DNA of 64,000 bases. It comes from Atherix ibis. Taxonomy: Eukaryota; Arthropoda; Insecta; Diptera; Athericidae. Location: positions 29,148,500 to 29,212,499 of the forward strand of contig OY282607.1 in NCBI GenBank assembly GCA_958298945.1, given 5' to 3'. The notes beneath the pieces were generated by a model. It was not told where the DNA came from. It did no database searches and saw nothing but the letters and a program-made list of their open reading frames with translations. The translations under genes and the position numbers were made by a program. The first letter of the stretch is position 1; each line of letters starts with the position of its first letter. Positions 32,873 to 42,505 of this stretch are shown here, one piece after another.

Positions 32873-33646
32873 GACATCTCCAGCGTCAGCAGAAAGGCAT
32901 CAGCAATACAGGGTGCGGTTTCGCGGATAATGCCCAATATCGGAGGCCCCAGGCATATCCGAAGGGACTACTGGCAACTGTAGTTACCGCCGTCCTGCTA
33001 TACGGAGCACCAGTGTGGGCGAAATCGCTAGAGTTAACAACATACCGCAAGACAATGTCATCAGTCCAGCGGCTCTCAGCAATCAGAGTAGCGTCATCGT
33101 ACCAAACGGTATCACACGATGCGGTCAACGTCGTGGCATCATGCCCACCTATCGACATCCTGGCAAGAGAGCGTGAACGCCAACACCGTAGGAAGAAGGA
33201 AAAGCGGCGAAAGGTCCTCTGTGAAGAGGAGAGACCCGAGAGTCTTCGCCTCAGGCAAGAGAGATGGGACAGCTCGACGAAGGGTCGGTGGACTCATCGG
33301 CTGATCCCAGATATCACCAAATGGTGATGCTTCGGGCATACTTGCGCATTACATCACCCAACTCTTGACTGGGCATGGATGCTTTCGGGCATACTTGCGC
33401 AGATTCAAGAGAACTGACTCCCCAAACTGTCATCACTACCGCGATGTGATCGAAGATGAAGAACACGTATTCTTCCAATGCCCCTTCTACGAGGGGACAC
33501 GGGCAGATCTCGAGAAAAATCTAGACCGTTCCATCAGTCCAGAAAACATAGTGGAGTGCATGCTGAAAAGCCAATCGGCTTGGAACAGAGTTGCAGAGTA
33601 CGTGGAATCTTTAACCAAGGATCTTCGGACCACGTACGAAGAATAA
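32873..33646 (+). pseudogene. LINE-1b C-terminal coding region
   Basis: Blocks: YPKGLLATVVTAVLLYGAPV, KTMSSVQRLSAIRVASSYQT, VSHDAVNVVASCPPIDILAR, a basic stretch RERQHRRKKEKRRK, RWTHRLIPDITKW, then a patch that replaces the expected sequence, and in a new frame TGHGCFRAYLRRFKRTDSPN, CHHYRDVIEDEEHVFFQC and a natural end TTYEE. The second Cys of the zinc knuckle (C-x2-C-x8-H-x4-C) is Tyr here, whereas LINE-1a keeps it. Confidence 0.9.
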
Positions 33647-33886
33647 GCCGCGAGGCGTCATAATATCGGGACAGTAGTAATATCAAATAAGAACGCCGCA
33701 GCGAAGTAGTATTTACAAAGAGTGCCACCGGGAAACCATCGTTCCAGGAGCAAGGGTAGAGGTACAGGTAGGTTTTAGCGTGGTAAAAATCCCGCATAAC
33801 TCGCCTGGCAGGTAGAAGGTCTTCCAGGCGAGTACCTTTTGAAAGTTTCCCCATGTACCTCATTAATCTAAACTTAAAAAAAAAAA
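32873..33886 (+). mobile_element. LINE-1b: 5'-truncated R1-clade LINE
   Basis: Same family as LINE-1a: the reading region is followed by a 3' untranslated region ending CATTAATCTAAACTT and a poly-A tail at 33875-33886, with a 15-bp target duplication. It is more strongly 5'-truncated than LINE-1a, starting after the reverse-transcriptase active site. Confidence 0.92.
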
Positions 33887-33901
33887 GACAAATGTCATCC
33901 A
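33887..33901. repeat. target-site duplication of LINE-1b (right)
   Basis: Exact partner of 32858-32872, directly after the poly-A tail. Confidence 0.9.
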
Positions 33902-34134
33902 AACCAAAATGGCGGCTAAGCAAAATCGACCAGAAACATATAAACCACCCTGTAATTCATCTCTGCACGATATTCGACATTGTTTACTCTAATTGTCTGT
34001 TACTCGCAAACTAAATAACGTAGTAGCTCGAAAATGTTACAGGATGAGAAGAATATTTACGAAAAATATAGTTGTTTTTATTATAGTAACACTATCTCTT
34101 GCCGAGGCCAGGTATTAATCAGACAGCCTTCGTA

Positions 34135-35723
34135 AATAATTTTCAATAAAAATGGAATTCAGACTTTGTTATTGTAAAAATTATTAATTTATAAATTTTC
34201 AACTTCTTAATTTACATTTCTTTTTAAAAGTTCTTTTGATTATTTAATATATTTAATTCATTTAGATTTAAATAGTTTTCATCTCAGCTATAATTTTATT
34301 TAGCATATTGTTAGTAGTATTCTAGGTAAAATCCAAATTGATATTAAAGAATTATTTTTACGGTTTCTCAATTTAAAGTAATTTATAAAAAGTTAAAATT
34401 TTATATATTCTTTTAAATAAAAAAGATACAATTTATTTGGTATCATTTCTAATATAAAAAATATTTTCATCTTCAAATTATTAGCACTTTCTGAATGGCT
34501 AATTTTGAAATTTTTGGCACTACCTAAAAATTGCTGAATTTACAAATTTCTTTCTACTTTTACAAATTCATATGAGTTTAGAAATTCTACTTTTGACTAT
34601 TGCTTGAATACGGAATAGAAAACAAAATTTTACAAAATCCTATTAAATTTTCGGTTTTACTAAGTTAGTCCTTCTAACCATATTACTAGTAAATACAATT
34701 TCTACTAAAGTACTTAACGTTATTGACACAAGAATTCCTAAGCATAGAAGTAGAAAAATTCAAGAGAGAATTTCCATATTTTTGGTCAATTTTTTTCTAT
34801 GGCTACTAATATTCGTAGTTTAGATAGAAAATACCATCCTTCTTTAGTTAAAAAAAAAACCATTTCAAAATATTTTTTGGATTGATGCAAATTTTTTTAT
34901 TTAGAAAAGTATGCAATCCTTTGACAAATTCATATGGAATGTGAAAGTAACTCTTTTTCATAGTCAACAGTAAGTATATAAATTGCATTCCACTTTACAG
35001 AAAAAAATCTGTAAATTGCATTTCAGTGAGCTGAATGATCAAATATTTTTTTAGTTTCTTAGTAGTCAAAAATAATACTTATTGTCGTCAACAATTATTA
35101 ATTTTTTTCAAACAATCCAATACTTTTTACACTTAATTTAATTAAAAAGAAAAACACTTTTACAATAAATACGTGTACAACGCTGAAAATCTATTCAGAC
35201 ACATATAATTATTGTATATTAAACACTTCTTATTTTGAAGAGGACTTTATAAAAGATTCTACGAAAAAATCTATTTTTATATGAGCTTTGCAGTAGTTAA
35301 AATTTTATCTTTTGTGGATATTTAACTAAGCATTTTAACTTAAGATCTTCTATCGGCCTATCTATTCTATTATCGGGAAAAGTTGTTCTCACATTTTATT
35401 AATCAAAGCAGGATTTTTTATAATTTCAATATTAGCCAATATTTTTTTTTTAAAAAAAAACTTCCTTTTAGATAATTTAAAAAAAATATATATTTTTATA
35501 CTATATTTTTGAATTGATGTAATTTTTTCATAATTCTCAAATACAATTTTATCAATTTTCCAGTTTTTTAATCTGTCAACTTAAATTTTTTAAAAATATT
35601 TTTGAATTTATATTATTTTAAGAAAATTTGTTATATTATATTATGAAATATTATCCAATCTTCGCTTCGGAAATCAAGGTCAAATTAAATAAATTTTCAA
35701 TTCAAATTTTTGGAATTTTGAAA
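34135..35723. other. very AT-rich non-coding stretch
   Basis: No repeat family, RNA or gene was recognised. Confidence 0.3.
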
Positions 35724-35794
35724 TATTGTGTTGGCAACTAAGTGATTGCGGATTTTAAATAAGAACAAAAATTCAAAATTTTTACTTAAAAATA

Positions 35795-36704
35795 AAGGGT
35801 TTTGGAATAAGAGTGATAAGTTTTCTTTTAAAAAAAACACACTGATTGTTAAGGAAATTCAAATGTTTTTTATTTAATGTGAGGTACAGTCGATACAATT
35901 AAGTTCTGAATAAAACGTTATTCAAATGGCCTCCACGACTTCTTTTGAATGAACGAATTCGATTAACCCAATTTTCGAGCACTTTTTCCACTAAATCAAG
36001 TCGTATGTCATGAATAGCATGTTCAATATTGACTTCTAAAGCTTGAAGAGAGTCTGGTTTATTGCTAAAGACCAATGACTTCAAATAACCCCACAAGAAA
36101 TAGTCTAATGGTGTTAAATCACAACTTCTTGGAGGCCATTCAATGTCACAATTTCTTTAAATAATCGAATCTCCAAACTTTTCTCGCAATAATTCGGTTG
36201 TTGCACGTGCTGTGTGGCACGTAGCCCCGTCTTGTTGGAACCAGATCAACTTCTTCCAATTTCGGCTATAAAAAGTTTGTTATCATCGATCTATACCGCT
36301 CTCCATTGACAGTAACGGTGTTACCAGCTTCATTTCGAAAGAAGTACGGACCGATGATTCCACCAGACCAAAAACCACATCAGACCAAAAACCAAACTGT
36401 CAATTTAGGTAAATGTGATGGGTGTTCATGAATAATTTGTGGATTTTCTTCGCACCGAAATAGACAGTTTTGTTTATTTACCGCACCACTCAGATGAAAG
36501 TGAGCGCACGAAAAGTTGCAATTGGAGAACGGTTATTTTGATAATAAAATTGAATAATTTGTAAGAGTTTTTCTTGCATATTTCTCTTCATGATAAAATT
36601 GTAAACATTATTGAATACAATGAAAAAAAAAAGACAGATCATGACATATTACAAATGGCCGAAACGTCACTTAGAAATCATATTACTCTTATTGGAAAAC
36701 CCTA
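35795..36704 (-). mobile_element. element D, nested in mariner E
   Basis: Ends: AGGGTTTTGGAATAAGAGTG at the left and its inverse ACTCTTATTGGAAAACCCT at the right, with TA beside each end. About 910 bp. It lies in the 3' untranslated side of E. Confidence 0.9.
35899..36591 (-). pseudogene. element D transposase, lacking part of its DNA-binding domain
   Basis: The start MKRNMQEKLLQIIQFYYQNN is followed by a jump over the rest of the helix-turn-helix region to VNKQNCLFRCEENPQIIHEH. Then LPKLTVWF, a small duplication, CGFWSGGIIGPYFFRNEAGN, TVTVNGERYRSMITNFL, a stop, LVWFQQDGATCHTARATTEL (second catalytic Asp), a stop, RNCDIEWPPRSCDLTPLDYF (third Asp in PLD) and WGYLKSLVFSNKPDSLQALE to a natural end. 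It is one of the best-preserved reading frames in the window: few stops, and the second and third catalytic residues are readable. It is defective through the N-terminal deletion and the stops. Confidence 0.9.
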
Positions 36705-36729
36705 TATAACTTTATTCAATTAGGTATTA

Positions 36730-37704
36730 TCCGTTTTTATCGATGACTTTCAGGCAGTGTCATAATTCCATGTTCGTAAAACTTATTACTTTTGCTAGCA
36801 AAAAAAAACTGAATTAAATATGATTTTATATCATCAGCGTCATTAAAAATTCTACCATTTAAGGAGTTCTGCATGGAACGAAATAAATGGTAATCTGAAG
36901 GCGTTAGGTCAGTGCTATATGGTGGATGTCACAACACATCCCAACCTAATTCCAATAATTTTTGGCGAGTGACCAAAGATGTGTGTGGCTTTGCATTGTT
37001 ATGCTGGAAAACAAAACCCATACGATTTGCCAATTCTGGTTGCTTTTCTTGAACTGCATCGCTCAGTTTGACGAGTTGTTGAACGTACACGGTGGAATTA
37101 ATCGTTTGGTTTTTTGGTAAAAGTTCAAAGTGCAGAATTCCTTTATAATCCCACCAAACTGACAGCATAATCTTTTTTTGGTTGCATCTCAGCTTTTGAT
37201 GTCGTCTGAGGCGTTGTGTTTATCTCGAAACACTTTTGATCGTTTCCGATTCAGTCGTTTCAGAAATGGAACCGTTTCGTTGCGTTTCAGAAGCGAATCC
37301 CAGATGCTAATGCGTTTCGTCAAATGAATTTCCTTAAGCTGATGAGGAATCCATAAATCGAGTTTCTTAACATAGTCAAGCTGTTTTAATTTTTTTTCAG
37401 TGCATGTATACGATACATTAAGCTTCTCTGCAATCTCACGTGTTGTGCTATGACGATCTGAATCGATAATGACCTTCAAATGGATCTCATTAACTTCAAC
37501 TGGACGGTCCGGTCCGATCGTTGCGCATTTTTTAATGAAAAATCACCAGCACAAAATTTAGCAAACCAATTTTGACACTGCTTTTCTTTTAAGGCTCCAT
37601 TCCCATATACGACACATAACTTCCTGTGTACCTGCGATGCGTTCTTCCATTATTCGGAGATAATACAATAAAATATGTCTAAAATGCACGTCTTGTCCTT
37701 CCAT
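36730..37704 (-). pseudogene. mariner E transposase
   Basis: The start MEGQDVHFRHILLYYLR at 37704 is the usual mariner N-terminus. Then LCVVYGNGALKEKQC in a shifted frame, HLKVIIDSDRHSTTREIAEK (helix-turn-helix), IPHQLKEIHLTKRISIWDSL, NETVPFLKR joined directly to NRKRSKVF, KKVML-type MLSVWWDYKGILHFELLPKN, NRMGFVFQHNNAKPHTS (second catalytic Asp changed to Asn: HNN for HDN) and YSTDLTPSDYHLFRSMQNSL (third Asp kept). The joined site lacks about 13 codons that include the first catalytic Asp (ITGDEKW). Dead by active-site loss as well as frameshifts. Confidence 0.9.
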
Positions 37705-37811
37705 TTTTAAATTTAGATGAAATATGTGATTTGAACACGTTGACATAATAAAAGAATGTGCTAATACCATCTATTTACAAAATCCGCAATCACTTAGTTG
37801 CCAATCCAATA

Positions 37812-40560
37812 TTAAACATTTATATTGAAAAAACTTTGGCATATTATATGGCATATATGGTAAAACAATATTCAAAATATTTTCACAAAACTTCTAGTAA
37901 GACTCAATCGTTTGCAAGTAATTTTTTTGTACATTTCCGGCTTTAATTCAGCCATTACTTGTTAGACGTTGACTTTTAAATGGTCTGAAATTTAAATATT
38001 GTCTGTTTGAAAACAAATTTTTTGTTTAGTTGTATAAGAAAAATTTTAACAGTATAAACTCACAATATCTTGCAGACCAATTAATCAAATTATGTGTCCT
38101 TTGTGATGTCTGCAAAATAAATTCAAAATTAAGGGCAACGATCTCTGCATCAGCATTTTCAAAAAAAATACGTTCACAGACAGTCAGTTTTTAATAACTT
38201 CTTAAAATTACTTGTGGATTTTCAGAGCCTCATTTATGTAGACTTTCCACTAAGCGGAAAGTATCTTTTTTTCTTCTATAAGAAACCTTCTGAATAATTT
38301 GATGTCTCTTGCAAATATTTAGTTTTATTCATTTTTATCTATAATAAATTTATTTTAAGTCAGACAAAAAAATGGTGATGACGTTCTAAAAAAATTTACC
38401 TCAAATAGTTTCCAATTTGAAGCTATTGAGGTTCATTTTAATGATATAATTTCGTGCTGTAAAATAAATTAGTCCTTTTGGAAATTCTTATTAATTATTC
38501 ACTAATGTATATAGTCAAAATGATTATTTCAATAAGGAATTAACTAATCGAAATAAAGAATTTAATAAAGATTATCAAAATATCAAAGAATATTTCAATA
38601 AAGAAAGAAAAGACAAATTCTCTTCGGTGAGAATATTAATTTAGATCATCCTGTATTAGAAACTATTGGTTACACAAAATATTATTTTTACTAGAGATAA
38701 TATAATATTTTCATTTAAAATATCATTTACAGCAGATTATAAATACAATATAATATAGTCCATGAAAAAAAATAAGAGAAAAAGTTTAATATAATATCCC
38801 TTACACCATATATGAAACTTGATCTATTAGCATTTATACAGTCTAATTAGATAGATTTTTGTTGTTGTTGATTTAATGCCAATTAAGGAATATACGAATA
38901 ACAATTAATCTAATATTAAATACAAAAATTAATGTGATTTCTATAAATAAAAAAACCCTCACTAATTACGGAGTACTTACCTGATTTCGTCCAATTTCGT
39001 TGGATTTTCAATTTTCAGTTAAAAATGAGCAATTCTTTTTTTTTTATTTGTAAATGATTAAAGAGTTTAAAGAAGTTAAAAATTTAAGGAATTTTCTCAT
39101 AAAATGTTTACATATTGTGTGGCAGATTCTCTTTTTACATATAATGGAACTTATAGAGGAACAGAAGAAATGGGAAAATTTTCACTAAACGAAAACTGCT
39201 TCTTTTGAGCACAAATCAAATTTTATTTCTTAACAAAATTCGGTTTAAATTCAACGAATATTTTCTCATTGTACTCATAATAGTTATATTTGGTACTTAA
39301 CTAATACTGTACAATTGTAATTTGAATAAAGGCCAAAATAAAAAGCTTTTTCTATATAATATTTACGTTTTTAAAATTTTGTTTGGATGAAATTTTTAAT
39401 TATAAAATTCAAGAGAAAACGTTCTATTTTCTTTTTATAGAATAATAAACTTATTGCCTAAAGAAATTTCTTCTCTTTAAAATATTGAAAATATTTCGAG
39501 TGTTGTTCAATTTCCATCTTCAAGTATTTCAAATTTAATTTCAAATCACGTTCAAAAATTAAATTAAAATGCAAAAATTTTCCCATTTCAATTTAGAAGA
39601 ATTTTCAGGAATTTCGTGGAAGCTTTTCTTCTAATCAAATAATACCATTGGTGCAAAACTGGTGCTCACATTCTTCAAATTTCCTCGAAACTTTTTGTAA
39701 AAGTTATTTTCTTTTTTATATATCAATAAATCTAAATAATAATAATAAATGATCTTATTTTAATTATAATAGAAGATTTTATAAAGATTTTTCTAAAAAC
39801 AAAAACAACCAAATAATAATTTGCTAAACGTGTTTTACATTTTTTTTTTAAATTTATTTTAATTTTTTTTAAACATTATATATCTACAACTATAGCGAGT
39901 AATAAGCAAATTTATTATAAAAAATATGATTAGAATAATGTACAACTTAAAGGAGCATAGTACTTAAAATATTGGGAATTAATTAGGCTAATACCTTATT
40001 GGCTTTATAAATGATAAGGGTACTGCTCATACAAAGGAATTTTTGATGATATGGTTAACGAGCAGTAAGCTTTATATAACGAGAAATAGTTAGTTACGTA
40101 TGCACAGAACTTTGAGATCATGATTTATGGACCTGTTTGGAATATAAAAAGGATCATTAGCAATCTTACGAACGATTTTTGACTGAGCATATCGTTATCT
40201 CGAACTTTGCTCCACACGCCAATGAACTTATTCTCGTTATAAAAAGGTAAATTTGTAGTTCTGTTTTATACAGCCAAGTTGTAAGATTTGAACATGAGTT
40301 GTTGATATTGTCTATTCACTTATTGTGTTTTTAGTCGCGTTTGTAAATTATTGGGTAAATTCTTGGTCATAAGTAAGGCATATGTTGTTTTTCAGGATCA
40401 TACGGAAGAAAATGATTCAGTTTGTTTAACTTTTTTTTTTTTGTTCGTTCACTTTTACATTTCACTACAAGAACCAGATTGAGAGTTCGAGGATATAGTT
40501 TTGTAGAATATTGAAGGCACAAAAAAAATATTTCTGACCTGTTAATATGACTGCGTTATT
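37812..40560. other. very AT-rich non-coding stretch
   Basis: No element was recognised. A perfect donor-like CAG|GTAAGT on the minus strand at 38977-38985 borders a short patch, but no open exon with an acceptor was found. Confidence 0.3.
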
Positions 40561-40706
40561 TGTGTAAATTGCAGGGGTGGTCTTAGGCTATCTACCGATA
40601 TCGTAACACCCAGGGGCTATTTAAGGATATTGAATCTTTAGAATGAGATACAATCGGGTGAAAGACCAAGGTCGATTCCAGTTGTACTTTTGGGTCTTGG
40701 CAAACC

Positions 40707-41147
40707 CGCGCACCTGAGCTGCCTTAGTGGTGCCTAGGGATTTACGAGATTCCTTATCGTAGCTCAATGAGCGGAGTACAAACCAAAGTACTCTTAAAAC
40801 AAAAATTGGTACTGCGGCAGTCGGGGTGCCCCATGGTGTTGGAACACACTGTACCCGACATTGGTAAGGCACCTTAGGAAGCAACGTGGTGGATGGATTA
40901 ATACCATCACGGTCTCCGGATCGCTGGTGGGAGATACTGGTAATTATCTCGGGCGCTGTCACTGCTTATAACAGTAGAGATTTAGATAACAGTTGGAGTA
41001 ATCAGCTTGTAACTGGTTACTGACAGTAAACTGCCGGTAATGGTGGTGCGTTGATTGAGCGTAACTCAATCCCTATGGTCGTAGGTGACTCGTGGTTTTA
41101 TGTTTAACGACAGATAAGACACGTTAAATAATATATTATATCTGTGG
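40707..41147 (+). mobile_element. LINE-2 3' end fragment
   Basis: From GAGCTGCCTTAGTGGTGCCT to GTTAAATAATATATTATA it is colinear with 16667-17094, with an extra 25-bp stretch (CCCCATGGTGTTGGAACACA) that LINE-2 lacks. It holds only the 3' region: a very short 5'-truncated insertion. The GC-richer 40570-40706 just before it is not LINE-2 and is unrecognised. Confidence 0.85.
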
Positions 41148-41598
41148 AATTAGGTCCAACAAAATTATATTTAAATTCCTTTTAATCGAACGTCACAAAA
41201 AATTTAAATTCTTCAAAAAGAACATTTTGGCTATGTCATCTGCGTTAGTTACAGCAAGGATCTTAGAATATCAAAACTGCGAAAAAATTACCCTAATGAA
41301 CACCTGGTATTATAGGAGATATTGTGAGGATCAGTCAAGAAATACAGTGACTTGATGATAGTACCTTTGTAAGAGGTATAATTGGATTTTTTGGTAGTTA
41401 TTAGGTAGGAAAAAAGGCTAAGGGGGAAGGGGGGTTGTGTCAATTTCCAGAGCAATTCAGAGAGTTAAACACACTTAAATGAACGCTATATATCTAGATA
41501 TAAATATCCTTTCTTTTGAAGACGGTAGATATTTGCCTCCTCAAATAGTTTCTATAATTTTAAAAATAAAAATAACCAAATTACAAATTTCTTGTTAA
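41148..41598. other. non-coding stretch
   Basis: Nothing recognised; a short G-run (AAGGGGGAAGGGGGG-like) lies near 41420. Confidence 0.3.
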
Positions 41599-41799
41599 TA
41601 TTAGGTTGTCAAGAAAGTAATTTCGTTGTTTCCCGACAGATGACGTTATTGTATTTTTTACAACCAACTTCATACTTAAGCCACATAATCATATGTATTT
41701 TGACAGCTGATATAGCAAGGTTTGCTTGTGAAAAATTCGATTGATTCTGCACAGTAGTTTTTGGTTGATACTCTTTTAAATATGGAAAATGAAAAATGC

Positions 41800-42423
41800 T
41801 GTTCAAGCAAGAAAACAATTATCCGATGTGTATGGAGAAGATGTGTTAAGTGAGCGTCAGTGCCAAATGCTGGCTTGCAAAATTTCGATCCGGCAATTTC
41901 GATCTCGAAGATGCACCACGTTCTGGAAGGCCAGTTGAAGCTGATGAAGACACACTAAAGGCATTAATTGATGAAAACCGGTGAATAACAATTTGTGAGA
42001 TCGCTGAGAGATTAAATTTATCAAATTGGATCGTTCATGATCATTTCAAACGGCTAGGTTTTATCTCAAAACTCGATATATGGGTTCCCCATCTTCTTAC
42101 GGAAACAAATTTGTGCCGTCACATTGACGTTTGTGATTTGCTTCTCAAACGCCAAGAAAGTGATCCATTTTTGAAGTGTATAATCATGGGGACAAAAAAT
42201 GGGTTGTCTATAACAATGTTAAGCGTAAAAGATCCTGGAGTAGAAAAGATGAACCGGCTCAAAGCACTTCGAAAGCCGCCAATATTCATCAAAAAAAGGT
42301 TATGCTATCTGTTTGGTAGGATTTCAAAGGAATCGTTTCCTTTGAGCTTTTATCGAGCAACACAACGATCAATACTGAAGTGTACTATTATGAGTTAGAC
42401 AACTTGAATGATTCACTTAAAGA
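41800..42423 (+). pseudogene. mariner A2 transposase, N-terminal two-thirds
   Basis: Pieces: KNAVQARKQLSDVYGEDVLS, RQFRSRRCTTFW in mixed frames, EADEDTLKALIDENR then a stop, TICEIAERLNLSNWIVHDHF, LCRHIDVCDLLLKRQ, FLKCIIMGTKNG (TGDEKW damaged, first Asp lost), KRLCYLFGRISKESF in a shifted frame, and NDSLKD. Nothing after the middle of the catalytic domain is left. Confidence 0.8.
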
Positions 42424-42443
42424 TAAAAGATAAATAATTTAAC

Positions 42444-42505
42444 TATTGGGTTTTTCGGAAAGTAATTTTGTAATGAAACTAAATTACTTTCTTGACAACC
42501 CAATA
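42444..42505. repeat. 62-bp head-to-head pair of mariner A ends
   Basis: TTGGGTTTTTCGGAAAGTAA (42446 on) faces its near inverse TTACTTTCTTGACAACCCAA across only about 10 bp, with TA on both outer sides. It looks like a mariner with almost no interior. Confidence 0.85.

Larger units (their letters stand above)
31905..33954 (-). mobile_element. element C2, nested in G2 and interrupted by LINE-1b
   Basis: The ends CAGGGTGTATTTTATGTTTC (31907 on) and GAAACATATAAACCACCCTG are inverted, with TA at 31905-06 and 33953-54. Without the LINE it is about 1.0 kb, close to full length. Confidence 0.85.
31576..34134 (-). mobile_element. mariner G2, carrying C2 and LINE-1b
   Basis: The left end CGAGGGTTGTATAATAAATA starts at 31576. 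The right end GCCAGGTATTAATCAGACAG runs to TA at 34133-34. The body outside C2 is only about 510 bp, so G2 had lost much of its interior. Broken transposase wording is present in the left part. Confidence 0.75.
35724..37811 (-). mobile_element. mariner E, interrupted by element D
   Basis: The left end TTGGCAACTAAGTGATTGCG starts at 35731 (outermost bases from TA at 35724-25). The right end CGCAATCACTTAGTTGCCAA runs to TA at 37810-11. The inverted repeats are about 28 bp and near-perfect. Without D the element is about 1.2 kb. Confidence 0.93.
41599..42505 (+). mobile_element. mariner A2 with rearranged 3' end
   Basis: The left end TTAGGTTGTCAAGAAAGTAA follows TA at 41599-600. The right end TTACTTTCTTGACAACCC precedes TA at 42504-05 and shares the same TCAAGAAAG variant, so the two ends belong together. 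The interior follows A1 and A3 to about 42423, then gives way to 20 bp of filler and an extra inverted left end. Confidence 0.85.
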
